Shown here: piece by piece, positions 35,182-44,972 of the stretch
Numbering within the stretch: position 1 is the first letter of the stretch
Layout of the letters: each line of letters starts with the position of its first letter
Origin: JAAXVQ01 sp964604705
GTDB lineage: Bacteria; Oederibacteriota; JAAXVQ01
Assembly (NCBI GenBank): GCA_964604705.1
Contig: CAZSAP010000003.1
Coordinates: forward strand, 252,798 to 316,797
DNA: 64,000 nt
Direction of reading: 5' to 3'
Notes under the pieces: model-generated
Seen by the model: only the letters and a program-made list of their open reading frames with translations
What the model was told of the DNA's origin: nothing
The model's database searches: none
Program-made: the position numbers and the translations under genes

Positions 35182-38100
35182 TCAAGGAGTTGCTTTGCCA
35201 GGGGCAGTGCTCTCGGCCAACAACGGCAGCCGTAGGATAAACGCCGTACCTTTCCCCACCTTGGATTCCACATCAATGGTTCCATGATGTTTTTCCACAA
35301 TGACGTTGCGAGAAATCGCCAAACCTTGGCCTGTGCCCTTGCCCACAGGCTTGGTGGTGAAAAAGGGATCAAACACTTTACTGAGAATGGCTTCGGGAAT
35401 CCCTGCGCCGGTATCGGAAATCCGAACCTCGGCAAATTCGCCCACCCGACGCGTGCTGACTGTAATCGTACCCTTCCCTGTCGCTTCCCCGGATTGGCTC
35501 TCGCCGACCAATTCCCCAATGGCGTGCGCGGCATTGACCACCATGTTAAGCACCACCTGATTAAACTCGTTAACCAAACAAGGTACCGAAGGCAAGGCAG
35601 GATCAAAATCCGTCACCATATCGGCCACGTACTTCCACTCGTTGCGCGCCACCGTCAGGGTGCTCTCAATGGCGTGGTTTAAGTCCACCGGCACTTTTTC
35701 TTCAGTTCCCGGATGGGCAAATTCCTTCATGGCGCGCACAATGGTGCTAATGCGCTCGATCCCATCCAAGGTCTGCTTAAACGCCTTGGGCACCTCTTCC
35801 TGCACATAGCTCAAATCGGCCGCGTGCACGGCCAGATCCATCTCGCCGGATAAAGCCGATGCTCCTTGGCCGTCCCGGGTGGCTTGAAGGTAGCCCGCGT
35901 AAGCATCCAAGAGCTTAAATACATCACCAAACGAGTCCTGCAAAAAGCGAATATTGTCTCCGACGTATTGTGTGGGGGTATTGATTTCATGGGCGATCCC
36001 GGCCGCCAGCCGGCCAATGGATTCCATCTTTTGGGCTTGAAAGAGCTGATCCTGAAGAACCTTGCGTTCGGACACATTGCGATTGAGACTCATGTAGCCC
36101 AAGAACCGTCCTTCTGCGTCCAAAAGGGTCTGAAGCACCACTTCCACCGTAAGTGCGGTCCCATCTTTGCACCAATGCTTCACTTCGCCTAAAAAACGTC
36201 CGTGATCGGTCAATGCGCGTTCAATGCGATTCTGCTCATCTTCCGACGACTGTTGGCTGAGCAGTTCACCCAAGGTGCGTCCCACCACTTCTTCGGCCGA
36301 CCATCCGTACATGCGCTGGGCTGCTGCGTTCCAAAAGGCAATCCGGTTTTGTGGATCCGTGGCAATGATTGCCTCACTTACGTTCTCGAGCAAGTACAAT
36401 TGAAACGTATTTTTTTCTTGAATCGCTTTAAGCTCAGTGATGTCTAAAATCAAGCCCAACAATCCAAGCTCACCGGTTTCCGGATGCGTGTACACGGCCT
36501 TGTAAAACATGACCATTTGAAACGTTCCATCGGTTTGTTCCACGCGGCTTTCGTAGGTTTGAACACCACGCTGCTCCAACAGAACCCGATCCTTGGCCCA
36601 GTACTCTTCGGCCAAATCCCGGGGCGAAAGATCAAAAACCGTTTTGCCAATGATCTCACTGCGTTTTTTGCCCAAGAACGTTTCAAACGCCCGATTGCAT
36701 CCTTGATAAACACCTTGCTCGTTTTTAAAGTAAAAGGGATTGGGAATCGTATCCAAAACGGTTTGAATAAAATTCAAATTATTCTCAAGGCGTGATTCCA
36801 TATTTTTACGTTCGGTCACGTCGCGGGCCACCACCACGTGATACGACATTTCCGGAAACGGAATGTACCCGACGTTGATCTCAATGGTGAAGACCGTAGC
36901 GTCTTTTCGCCGATATTCGGTCTCCCATAGAGTATGTCCTTCTTCCCTAACAATCTGAGCAAAGCGTTCCCGATCCTCCGGTGTGGAAAGCATGACATCA
37001 AAATCCAGGGTCGACATGGTCAACATCTGCTCGCGCGTATACCCCAACACCTGACACAACGACGAGTTGACATCCACAATCTTGCCGCTCACGGCCTCGG
37101 TGATAAAAATATAATCTTGCGAATGTTCCAAAACGCTGCGAAAAAGCCCTTGGGCTTCCTCAGACTGCTTACGCGCGGTGATGTCATTCAAACTGCTGTA
37201 CACAAGTTCATTCTCGCCATGCTGCCGAATGGAATGTCGGCTTTGTATGAATTTTCGTTGATTGTTTTTGGTTAAGATCCAAGCTTCGTGTGTAATCTGG
37301 GGCATGTGCTGAACCCTGGCATCTTTCCAAAGTTGACGGATGCGTGATTTTTCTTCGGGCGTATAGAAATCCAGGTCAGGCAACCCGAGCAACTCTTCGC
37401 GGGAATATCCGAAAATCTCACACGTTCGATCGTTGACGTACACAATCTTCCCGTTCTCACTTACCGCAATCCCATCTTGTATGTTTTCGGCCGTCTCACG
37501 AAAGCGTTCTTCGCTTTGCCGCAAGTATTCTTGTGCGTTTTTCTGGGCTGTAATGTCGCGCAAAATGCCCACCACATATTTCACATGGTGCCCCTCGGTC
37601 ACGGGGTTCAATATGCCGTCCAACACCACCCGGCGTCCGTCGCTGTAGTCGTACACATATTCCAGGTAGGCGCGCTCACCGCTTAGCGCTCGTTCCACAT
37701 CGCCCCGAATACCGGTGCGTATTTTTTCCGGCCAAAGATCGGCAAAACGTATCCCCAACCACGATTGGGTCAAACGAAACGTCTGAACCCCCACTTGATT
37801 GATGGTTTGCAGTCGCCCCTGGTCGTCCAGCAAAAAAACGCAATTGGGTGAGCCCTCCACCACGCTGCGGTTACGCAATTCCGAGGCCGCTAAGATATTT
37901 GATGATTCTTTTAGATGCTGATGGATCAACAGGTACATGAGCAGGATCAAAAACAATAACCCGGTGATGCCTATCGGCCATAACCGGGCGCGGGCAATCA
38001 TGCTCATCCATTCGCTGGCTGAAAAATCCAAACAGAACAGCGCCACCAACGTATCTCGCGCCGGATCCCGCAACGGAATCAACGCAGTCATGTGCGTACC

Positions 38101-39246
38101 CCAACGGTCGCTGTAAGGCCCAATAACATCCTTTTGCCCTGCGCTCAGTGCCTGCATAAATTCTTTGGGTGCATCAAAAAACAAAGTTCCGGGTTCCCGA
38201 TAATTGTACGCGTCTTCCTCCACGGAATCCACGGCCACCGTCAACCCTTCACGCGTGGACACCACCAAGTAAACATCTTCGGTAAGGGGACTGACCTGGT
38301 GTTGATCCCAGAGCTTTTTTCGTAAGATTTGATACCTCGCGGTCTCACGATCGTCTCGATTAAATTTCAAACGTATGAGTTCGGATACGGGAATGGCATA
38401 GGCTCCGGCTTGCGCACGCTGCAACACATCCTGGCGCTCTTCCCGGTTACGTACCACCCCGATCCAATCGGTCATAACCCAGCCGCCCAAAAACACCAAA
38501 AACATAACCAGCGCCAACGAGTGTTCCAAACGTGCGCCAATAAAAAAACCATTGGTCCAATCCTTTTGCGCTCGAATTTTGAGTGTAAAGTGCCACATGG
38601 CGAGCATCCAGACCATGCTCCCCAGCATGCGGATGAAGTGCAGCACCACCTCGGCTCGAATGGGGGCGTCCATTTCCAGGGAACGCGTCCATGGTGTGAT
38701 TAACCCTTGAATTTCAAAAATCCCCCAACTGAGACTCAACCAGAGTAGGGCCAAGCTCATACGCGCTAGAGCTGTATCCCCGGTTCCGGATTCTCTTCCG
38801 CGATGCTTCCAAAAAACCCAGGCACTCCCCACCATCGCCGGCACCGCTACGGCCAAATGGGTGAACCATTCCAATCCTCGAAGGCCTTGAATACGCGCCA
38901 CACCCAAACCCAAAATCCCCAACAACACATACACCCAGGCAGGAATGGTCCAGGACACAAAGCGTCGGATGTTTTTTCGAAAGAATTCAAACAGACAGAC
39001 AAACCCAGCAAGTTCCAAAACGTGCAAAAACCAGGACCAGGCTGATGAGGACGTCGTACTGGGTATAAAAAAAACGTGGGCCCATTCCAAACATCCAGAA
39101 ATAAGCGCAAACCCTATTAAATACGACCAATTTAAAAAAATCCCTTTGCGACGCTTAAAATCCCATACCACCAACCCCAAACAGACAAACGCTGCCCCGG
39201 TTAAAAAGTGAATATAATCGATTTGGGAGGATATGAAATCCAGCAT
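35182..39246 (-). CDS. Membrane histidine kinase with periplasmic sensor and five PAS domains
   Basis: A 1354-residue sensor kinase. The N-terminal 230 residues hold about seven hydrophobic segments (7TM-like). A further membrane helix near 245-265 and one near 422-445 enclose a 160-residue periplasmic, Cache-like domain. Five PAS domains follow (about 462-572, 582-692, 702-817, 827-942, 952-1062). The phospho-acceptor is His1086 in GIAHEINTPTQ; the HATPase has NMVVNAAHAI, DTGAGIP and GTGQGLAIS. There is no receiver. I chose ATG 39246 over an upstream TTG at 39270. It ends 64 bases before the cluster promoter and may transcribe toward it. Confidence 0.92.
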   Translation of the reverse strand: MLDFISSQIDYIHFLTGAAFVCLGLVVWDFKRRKGIFLNWSYLIGFALISGCLEWAHVFFIPSTTSSSAWSWFLHVLELAGFVCLFEFFRKNIRRFVSWTIPAWVYVLLGILGLGVARIQGLRGLEWFTHLAVAVPAMVGSAWVFWKHRGRESGTGDTALARMSLALLWLSLSWGIFEIQGLITPWTRSLEMDAPIRAEVVLHFIRMLGSMVWMLAMWHFTLKIRAQKDWTNGFFIGARLEHSLALVMFLVFLGGWVMTDWIGVVRNREERQDVLQRAQAGAYAIPVSELIRLKFNRDDRETARYQILRKKLWDQHQVSPLTEDVYLVVSTREGLTVAVDSVEEDAYNYREPGTLFFDAPKEFMQALSAGQKDVIGPYSDRWGTHMTALIPLRDPARDTLVALFCLDFSASEWMSMIARARLWPIGITGLLFLILLMYLLIHQHLKESSNILAASELRNRSVVEGSPNCVFLLDDQGRLQTINQVGVQTFRLTQSWLGIRFADLWPEKIRTGIRGDVERALSGERAYLEYVYDYSDGRRVVLDGILNPVTEGHHVKYVVGILRDITAQKNAQEYLRQSEERFRETAENIQDGIAVSENGKIVYVNDRTCEIFGYSREELLGLPDLDFYTPEEKSRIRQLWKDARVQHMPQITHEAWILTKNNQRKFIQSRHSIRQHGENELVYSSLNDITARKQSEEAQGLFRSVLEHSQDYIFITEAVSGKIVDVNSSLCQVLGYTREQMLTMSTLDFDVMLSTPEDRERFAQIVREEGHTLWETEYRRKDATVFTIEINVGYIPFPEMSYHVVVARDVTERKNMESRLENNLNFIQTVLDTIPNPFYFKNEQGVYQGCNRAFETFLGKKRSEIIGKTVFDLSPRDLAEEYWAKDRVLLEQRGVQTYESRVEQTDGTFQMVMFYKAVYTHPETGELGLLGLILDITELKAIQEKNTFQLYLLENVSEAIIATDPQNRIAFWNAAAQRMYGWSAEEVVGRTLGELLSQQSSEDEQNRIERALTDHGRFLGEVKHWCKDGTALTVEVVLQTLLDAEGRFLGYMSLNRNVSERKVLQDQLFQAQKMESIGRLAAGIAHEINTPTQYVGDNIRFLQDSFGDVFKLLDAYAGYLQATRDGQGASALSGEMDLAVHAADLSYVQEEVPKAFKQTLDGIERISTIVRAMKEFAHPGTEEKVPVDLNHAIESTLTVARNEWKYVADMVTDFDPALPSVPCLVNEFNQVVLNMVVNAAHAIGELVGESQSGEATGKGTITVSTRRVGEFAEVRISDTGAGIPEAILSKVFDPFFTTKPVGKGTGQGLAISRNVIVEKHHGTIDVESKVGKGTAFILRLPLLAESTAPGKATP

Positions 39247-39262
39247 GCACCCAGCACCTAGG

Positions 39263-39282
39263 TTCCGCAACCCACTGCGGAA
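39263..39282 (-). promoter_or_regulatory. Small hairpin in the leader of the membrane kinase
   Basis: TTCCGCA and TGCGGAA form a perfect 7-bp stem with a 6-base loop, 17 bases upstream of the ATG at 39246. It sits next to the weak ribosome site and could limit translation. Confidence 0.3.
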
Positions 39283-39362
39283 GAATATTGTCTACCTTTT
39301 CTAGTTTCGTCTAAAATCACAGTCCATTAACCGTTTAAACTTAAAAATATGCTGCTTTTGCT

Positions 39363-41063
39363 TTAAAATTCGATGCCTTCCGGGAGCAACCCCTTCGTGC
39401 TGGGAAACGCGTAGGGGGTTTGGTTAACCCATAAAATCGCCTCGGACCCTACGGTCTGAAGACGAAACGGTGCTTGCTGCTTGGAATGGATACGCACGGC
39501 TTGTGCCAAGGTCAAGGCTTTTTCCAAGCCATCGCCACGAAAATAATTTACCACTTCATCCGGGGTCGCCAGTCCGGAATCATCGTAAATGGAGTCGTGG
39601 GGCCAAGCGAGCAGCTCGTGATAGATCGCATCGGGCGTTTTTTCAGCGAAATAGCCCGCACTTACGGGATTACGTTCCAAAACCGCCTTGATAAACGCCG
39701 GCCACCCTTCAGGCCCAAAGCGCCGCCCGGCATAGAAAGCCAAATCCGCGACCGTGTGGTTGGCGCGCTGCGTATTAAGATATGTTACAATCTCCTCACG
39801 CGTCATACCGACCGGAAGGTGCAAGCGGGTTGAACTCTGGTACTGCTTTTCGGAACTGGGCAAATGGGGTTGGGTGCAAACAAATTGCTTGAGTTTGGTA
39901 CAGAGTTCATCAATATCCGGGACATGGGGCAGGAGCTGTTTAAACCGATCGTGCGCATCTTGTGAACAACAGCCAAGATTCAAACCGTTCAAGGTTTTTT
40001 CCAGGATGTTGAGCACCTGTCGATTCGGATACGGCTGCAAGGCAAATTCATCCAAATCCACTTCGGCCAAGAGCTTGGGCCGCGACGCGTCGCCGACCCG
40101 ATTCTTGCTCGAATGTTCATACTCATAAAGTTTTTCCGCAGTTAAGAAATACGTATGCGCCTCATGAACGTACTCAATCTGAAAATATTTCCGGTATTCG
40201 CCAAACGAGCGCAGAAAATTCGTAAACACTTCAAAGGTCACCCGCGTATTTAGGAACTTGCGCAAGTGCGTGCTGAACCGGTTGAGTTCCCCAGGATCGA
40301 TCGTAGCCTCCGGGTACTCAATGTGCACATGCCCGGAAACATGCGAGACTATGGTGACCCGCTCGTGTTCCAGGGCCCGACGGGCTTTTTCAGAGAGCGT
40401 CGTGCCGTTGAACCACATGCTCTTGGTGACCAAACGACGGTTGTTGGTGATGAAGCCCTCGCCCTGCAGCACATAATTTTGCGAATGCAGAGGAGTGGCC
40501 ATGAGAAAAATGTCCTCCAAAGGAATCTCCAGGACAATGTACAACGCCGCCGCATAAAGGGCCGAAAGCGAGACGCACTCGCCGGCACCCTGGCTGTGCC
40601 CGGGTTTGTAGCGAAATGCGTCCATGGCTTCCACGGTCTCGGTTTTCCAATACGGAATCACATCCCCCTCAAACTTATCCAACCCAAAGTGGCGGCGGAT
40701 GTCCATGTCAAAATAGAACTTATCGCCCTCATAGCCAAAAAGCGCATTGGACCGTGCCAAGGTCTCGGCTTGGATGAACGATGAAAATCGCGCCAATTCA
40801 CGCGGCTTGGTGGTCAACCCCCAGGTTTCCAAATCCAAGTTGAAGCTGTAGTGATCCATGATGTACTGCTTAAGCCGTTGAATCTTACGGGTGGGACTCA
40901 GTGCCTGAATTCCGGAAAACCACGGATCCTGTTTCCAAGCCCAAATCCGCGGCGACATGATGTTGGCCAACACCAATGCGTATAAAAGTTCCGGAAAGAT
41001 GAACACTTCCATGTCCGAAAGGGTAAAAGCCGATGAATATTTTTCAAGGGTGGCGTGATCCAC
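39363..41063 (-). CDS. Uncharacterised protein with transglutaminase-like segment
   Basis: A 566-residue protein starting at GTG 41063 after a perfect AGGAGG. Residues 155-200 read GECVSLSALYAAALYIV..EDIFLMATPLHSQNY; the Cys163/His193 spacing and the alpha-beta pattern resemble the core of transglutaminase-like thiol hydrolases. The rest is not recognised: the N-terminal 150 residues are helical and the C-terminal 200 contain helical repeats. There is no signal peptide, so it is probably cytoplasmic. Its ribosome site overlaps the endonuclease IV stop, so the two are co-transcribed. The fold assignment is tentative. Confidence 0.7.
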   Translation of the reverse strand: MDHATLEKYSSAFTLSDMEVFIFPELLYALVLANIMSPRIWAWKQDPWFSGIQALSPTRKIQRLKQYIMDHYSFNLDLETWGLTTKPRELARFSSFIQAETLARSNALFGYEGDKFYFDMDIRRHFGLDKFEGDVIPYWKTETVEAMDAFRYKPGHSQGAGECVSLSALYAAALYIVLEIPLEDIFLMATPLHSQNYVLQGEGFITNNRRLVTKSMWFNGTTLSEKARRALEHERVTIVSHVSGHVHIEYPEATIDPGELNRFSTHLRKFLNTRVTFEVFTNFLRSFGEYRKYFQIEYVHEAHTYFLTAEKLYEYEHSSKNRVGDASRPKLLAEVDLDEFALQPYPNRQVLNILEKTLNGLNLGCCSQDAHDRFKQLLPHVPDIDELCTKLKQFVCTQPHLPSSEKQYQSSTRLHLPVGMTREEIVTYLNTQRANHTVADLAFYAGRRFGPEGWPAFIKAVLERNPVSAGYFAEKTPDAIYHELLAWPHDSIYDDSGLATPDEVVNYFRGDGLEKALTLAQAVRIHSKQQAPFRLQTVGSEAILWVNQTPYAFPSTKGLLPEGIEF

Positions 41064-41073
41064 AACGAACCTC

Positions 41074-41988
41074 CTAGGTTGACCGTACCGACTTAATGGC
41101 TTTTGCAGGCTTGATTCCGCTGTACGTCCTTAACCGTTGCATGTTGAGTGCATCCGGACCGAGTTCATCAAACCCGGGCGTTTCCATAATGACCGGCACG
41201 TGCCTGAACGTCGGATGGGCCAACACGCGGGTTAGCCCCGCGCGTCCGACAAATCCTTCGCCTAAATTTTCATGGTTGTCTCTATGTGAACCGCAGGGTT
41301 GACGGGAATCGTTTAAATGCAGGCACCCCACTCGATCATACCCCACCCACGTGCGTACATCGCGATCAAAACGGGAAAAATCCGTAGCCTTAGCAAAGTT
41401 GTATCCGGCGGCACATAGATGCGCCGAATCCAGACAGATGCCAATGGCCTCGGGAAACGTACGCACCAAAGGGCCCAATACCGACAAGTGCCCCAGCGTG
41501 CCGGGACGCCCGGCCATGCCTTCGAGCAACAAACGGCAACCGGACGGAATCTCGGGCAACAAGCGCTTGAGTGCTCGGGTCAACCGCTCCGGACCCTGTC
41601 CGTCCCCCAAATCCGAACCGGGGTGCATGACCACGGCGAGAGCGCCCAACTGTTGGGCGGCCAACAAATCCCGACGCATCGCCGCCAAAGAACGTGCGGC
41701 CACATCCGGTTTGGGGGAGGCCAGATTCACAAGGTAAATGGCATGGACCACCAAGGCGCGCACCCCGTACTCCGGCGCCAGGCGTTGATACTCCGCCCCC
41801 GATTCGCGTGTTACGGCGGAACCGGTCCAGCCCCGGGGATTGGCCGCAAAAATCTGCACGCAATTGCAGCCCAAGGTGCAGGCCTGTTCCAACATTTTTT
41901 TCCAGCTGCCCTGAGTGGAAAGATGCGCGCCAAGCAGACGTGAGGCTGTGGAATCCTTGGCGGTCACCACGCTTGCAACCTGCACCAT
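41074..41988 (-). CDS. nfo: Endonuclease IV (AP endonuclease, TIM barrel)
   Basis: A metal-dependent apurinic/apyrimidinic endonuclease for base-excision repair, 304 residues from ATG 41988. Landmarks are LLGAHLSTQG near the start, VVMHPGSDLG, LLLEGMAG (Glu ligand), CLDSAHLCAAGY, HLNDS and GSHRDNHENLGEGFVG, ending with PVIMETPG. All three-zinc-site ligands appear present. GTG 41967, which shares GTGA with the upstream stop, is an equally good start; the protein would then be 297 residues. ORF extension to 42096 is unlikely because it overlaps the upstream gene by 133 bases. Confidence 0.93.
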   Translation of the reverse strand: MVQVASVVTAKDSTASRLLGAHLSTQGSWKKMLEQACTLGCNCVQIFAANPRGWTGSAVTRESGAEYQRLAPEYGVRALVVHAIYLVNLASPKPDVAARSLAAMRRDLLAAQQLGALAVVMHPGSDLGDGQGPERLTRALKRLLPEIPSGCRLLLEGMAGRPGTLGHLSVLGPLVRTFPEAIGICLDSAHLCAAGYNFAKATDFSRFDRDVRTWVGYDRVGCLHLNDSRQPCGSHRDNHENLGEGFVGRAGLTRVLAHPTFRHVPVIMETPGFDELGPDALNMQRLRTYSGIKPAKAIKSVRST

Positions 41989-42620
41989 AAGGTCAGCATG
42001 GCTTCCAAACGCGTGCTGAATTCGCGGACACGCTTGGCTATAAAATGTCCGTCGGTATGTTGCCAAAGTGAGGTAGAAAATTCGAGATGGATCCAAGGAA
42101 ACGGCTTCCAGGAAGTCAACACTTGACCAAACCCTTTAGGCACGGGTCCCCGGTTCAACCAAACCGAACCGGGCCAATCGGCCAACCGCGCGGCCATCAA
42201 GTCGCGGAGATCGCGGACCAAACCGGTCTCGCAACTCAACGGAGTTCGTCCCCGCGCCTCGCCAAATTCATCGCCGTGATTGCGCACAATCAATTTGCCA
42301 CACGGACGGCGGTCGTCTTCAACTTCGTCCAAGGGAAACGCGGAGACACTGCAAAACACACCCGCCTTTATCTCCGGCCGGTGGCACCAATCATCCAAAC
42401 GACTGTGCACGGCCTTAAGGACATGTTTCCGACGCGTCCCCCGATGCTTGGCCCACGGGGCCTTGGCTGCGGTGGCCACACCCGGAACCCGGATCAGCTT
42501 CCGGATGGCCACACGTTCCTGCACCCGAAAGAGTTTGGCCAACGGCACCCGCGGAGCCGACGACTCCACATCCTCAGGCACGCCAATCAAAACAATTAAA
42601 GGCAGCGGCTTTTGCAGCAT
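41964..42620 (-). CDS. Hypothetical protein upstream of nfo
   Basis: A 218-residue frame that I do not recognise. The ATG lies one base after the stop of the lipid-like helical protein gene, and its stop is embedded in the nfo start region, so the reading frame fits an operon. The N-terminus LPLIVLIGVPEDVE is beta-strand-like; mid-region FPLDEVEDDRRPCG and WIHLEFSTSLWQHTDGHFIAKRV look like a folded domain. No signal peptide or membrane segment is visible. Confidence 0.55.
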   Translation of the reverse strand: MLQKPLPLIVLIGVPEDVESSAPRVPLAKLFRVQERVAIRKLIRVPGVATAAKAPWAKHRGTRRKHVLKAVHSRLDDWCHRPEIKAGVFCSVSAFPLDEVEDDRRPCGKLIVRNHGDEFGEARGRTPLSCETGLVRDLRDLMAARLADWPGSVWLNRGPVPKGFGQVLTSWKPFPWIHLEFSTSLWQHTDGHFIAKRVREFSTRLEAMLTLWCRLQAW

Positions 42621-42621
42621 G

Positions 42622-43032
42622 CTACTCGGACTTCTGCTTCATACCCTGGCCCAAACCGCGAAAAAAACCAGCCACGGCATGCCCGGCGTTTTTCACCCAA
42701 CCGGCGACGCGACGCCCCACGGACTCAGCTTTCTTCTCGGTTTGCTCGCCTGCGGTTTCCAAGGCTTCGCCCGTTTTGTGGGCAGCTTGCTTCACCGCGG
42801 TCTCGGTCTTCTGCCCGGCTTGGTTCATGCTGTCGCCGGCCTTCCCCAAGGCGTCCCCGGCTTTTTGACCGCCTTTTTCCAAGGCTTCGCCCGCCTTCTG
42901 CCCGCCTTTTTCCAGAGCCGCTCCGGCTTTATGCAGAAGTGTATCGACTTTTCCTTTTTCTTCTGCACTCACAGGTGTCGCCATCCATAGACCCAAACAT
43001 ACAAGAGCTACACACACTCCATAACGTTTCAT
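42622..43032 (-). CDS. Small secreted LEA-like protein with 11-residue helical repeats
   Basis: A 136-residue protein. A signal peptide (MKRYGVCVALVCLGLWMATPVSA) precedes Lys/Ala/Gly-rich repeats such as KAGEALEKGGQ, which recur with an 11-residue period through about residue 100. The pattern resembles late-embryogenesis-abundant or apolipoprotein-like amphipathic helices. The ATG at 43032 has AGGGAGAGG upstream, favouring it over 43050. It could protect the periplasm or bind lipid. It is the first gene of the set leading to nfo. Confidence 0.7.
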   Translation of the reverse strand: MKRYGVCVALVCLGLWMATPVSAEEKGKVDTLLHKAGAALEKGGQKAGEALEKGGQKAGDALGKAGDSMNQAGQKTETAVKQAAHKTGEALETAGEQTEKKAESVGRRVAGWVKNAGHAVAGFFRGLGQGMKQKSE

Positions 43033-43144
43033 GGTTGCCTCTCCCTTCATGTTTACTTGGTTTGAATTTTAAAGCATCTGAGTTTAGCACAAACTCTGTC
43101 CGGGAGTAAAGCCAAGGAACCTGCGCGCCTGCGCCTGTAGCCAA

Positions 43145-43951
43145 TCAGCGGCGGCGTTCCCGAACCAACTCGGAGAGGAGTGCCAAAGCCGATAAACCTG
43201 CCAAGGCACTGGTCTTGGGATTGTCCTCGGAGGGCAAATTTTCCGTAGTGGTGGTGAGCGCACCAAACGCGCCCCGGGCGGAAATGGTATGGGAATTGCG
43301 CTTGGCCTGCGGATCGGCAATGATCTGCACCCGCGTCTTTTCCGGACCCAAACCGGCCAAAGAGACGGCCGCGGCCACATTGATGTTTTGAGGAAAGGCC
43401 TTCACGGCTTGGCGGGCGGACCCGGAAAAAATGACCGTGGGTTGTTTAAGCGTCAAAGGATTCAACTTGCGTTTTTGAAAATAAGGCGCCCCCACCAAAC
43501 CCGCAGGAGGTTTCCGGGTGGTCAGCGTCACATGCTCCAATCCGCCTAAAACCGCGGCCGCGCGCAGTCCGTCCAAGCCGGCCACGGCGCCCGACGGAAA
43601 ATACAAGCCACACCCGGCTTTGGCAAAACGGGCAAACCAATCGGTGGTGTCAATCAACGCGCCCACCGAAAGAACCAGCAAATCCTTTTTGTATTTCAAG
43701 GCGGCCTGAGCCACTTCGGGCATGGCCGCCATGCTGGCGGTTTCAATCAGAAGTTCAGAGGCCCGGGCCAATTCACCCAAGTCCATGATGCGCGGTTTGG
43801 GCTTTAGCCGCGAGACCAACGCCTGTGCACGAGATATCTCGCGATCGCAAACACCCACGAGCTTCATGCCGGGCGCAACTTTTTTTTGGGCAATCGCTGT
43901 GGCCAATTGCTTGCCCAACGCTCCGCATCCAACAATTCCAAGTTTCAACAT
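43145..43951 (-). CDS. nadX: L-aspartate dehydrogenase (NAD biosynthesis)
   Basis: A 268-residue enzyme that oxidises L-aspartate to iminoaspartate with NAD(P)+, replacing the flavoenzyme NadB. The Rossmann start is MLKLGIVGCGALGKQLA. The DUF108 domain landmarks are YFPSGAVAGLDGLRAA, TRKPPAGL and PQNINVAAAVSLAG, with the catalytic His in the NSHTI segment. The ATG at 43951 follows AAGGAG. It comes right after nadA, supporting the NAD role. NadX needs no oxygen or fumarate, which fits an anaerobic or flexible lifestyle. A REP-like palindrome separates the two genes. Confidence 0.9.
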   Translation of the reverse strand: MLKLGIVGCGALGKQLATAIAQKKVAPGMKLVGVCDREISRAQALVSRLKPKPRIMDLGELARASELLIETASMAAMPEVAQAALKYKKDLLVLSVGALIDTTDWFARFAKAGCGLYFPSGAVAGLDGLRAAAVLGGLEHVTLTTRKPPAGLVGAPYFQKRKLNPLTLKQPTVIFSGSARQAVKAFPQNINVAAAVSLAGLGPEKTRVQIIADPQAKRNSHTISARGAFGALTTTTENLPSEDNPKTSALAGLSALALLSELVRERRR

Positions 43952-44002
43952 GCCGGTTAAACTCCTTTTTATCTTCCTAACCATGACACGGCACGGGAGG
44001 CA

Positions 44003-44028
44003 GGGGGCGCATGCAATACGCCCCTACA
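44003..44028. repeat. REP-like palindrome between nadA and nadX
   Basis: A single hairpin, GGGGCGcatGCAATaCGCCCC, followed by TACA. The GGGGCG..CGCCCCTACA frame matches the palindromes at 3880-3955, so it is a solo member of the same family. Confidence 0.6.
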
Positions 44029-44036
44029 CACCGCAC

Positions 44037-44972
44037 CTACAGCAGTTTCAACATAGCATCCAGGGAACGAACCGCGCGTGCGCGAATGGCTTCCGGAATC
44101 TCAACTGGATGGCGGTTGAACTCCAAAGCGTCGGCCACATGCGACAAGGTGGTCATCTTCATGGTGCGGCAGACCATTTTAGAGGAAAGCGGATGGAAGA
44201 CTTTGCCGGGATTCTCCAAACGCAAACGGTGCAACAAGCCGACTTCCGTGCCCACAATGTATTCAAGTCCCGGGTCTGTTTTTGCGAACTTAAGCATGCC
44301 GGAGGTGGAGAGAACCGCTTTGGCCAGAGCGCATACCTCCGGCCGACACTCCGGATGGGCGATAAACGTAGCCTGCGGATGTTCCTGCAGCGCGGCCTCG
44401 ACATCTTTTACCCGCAAATTGTTATGCGTGCAACAGCTGCCCGCCCACGGCAAAATGCGCTTGGTCGTATGCCGCGCCACCCAATCGGCCAAATTTTTAT
44501 CCGGCACAAAGATGATTTCTTCCTGCGGCAAGGCGTTAACCACCTGGATCGCATTGGCCGAGGTGCAACACACGTCCGCTTCGGCCTTCACCTGGGCCGA
44601 AGAATTCACATACGCAACCACGGCGGCGTTGGGATGTTCCTTGCGCGCGCGGATCACATCCTCCGCGGTAACAGTATCGGCCATGGGGCATCCGGCTTCC
44701 AACACAGGGAGCAATACGGTCTTTTGGGGTGAGAGAATCTTGGCGCTTTCGGCCATGAACGTAACCCCGGCAAACACGATCACCGGGGCGTCGGTCTTAG
44801 CGGCAATGCGCGAAAGCTCCAACGAGTCTCCGGAATAATCGGCCGCATCCTGCACTTCATCGATTTGGTAGTTGTGCGCCAAAATAACCGCTTGGCGTTT
44901 TTCTTTCCAAAGCGTCAGCCGGGTACGCGCTTGCTCGAGGGTTTCGGAGGTGGCGGCGGGAGCGGGCTTCAT
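44037..44972 (-). CDS. nadA: Quinolinate synthase A
   Basis: Condenses iminoaspartate with dihydroxyacetone phosphate to quinolinate using a 4Fe-4S cluster; 311 residues, normal length. Landmarks are ILAHNYQ, DYSGDSLELSR, FMAESAKIL, EAGCPMAD, YVNSSAQVKAEAD, CTSANA, PDKNLADWVA, HPECRPEV and SSKMVCRTMK. The three cluster cysteines are present. Its ATG shares ATGA with the panD stop. With nadX downstream, two NAD steps are linked; nadC is not in the window. Confidence 0.96.
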   Translation of the reverse strand: MKPAPAATSETLEQARTRLTLWKEKRQAVILAHNYQIDEVQDAADYSGDSLELSRIAAKTDAPVIVFAGVTFMAESAKILSPQKTVLLPVLEAGCPMADTVTAEDVIRARKEHPNAAVVAYVNSSAQVKAEADVCCTSANAIQVVNALPQEEIIFVPDKNLADWVARHTTKRILPWAGSCCTHNNLRVKDVEAALQEHPQATFIAHPECRPEVCALAKAVLSTSGMLKFAKTDPGLEYIVGTEVGLLHRLRLENPGKVFHPLSSKMVCRTMKMTTLSHVADALEFNRHPVEIPEAIRARAVRSLDAMLKLL

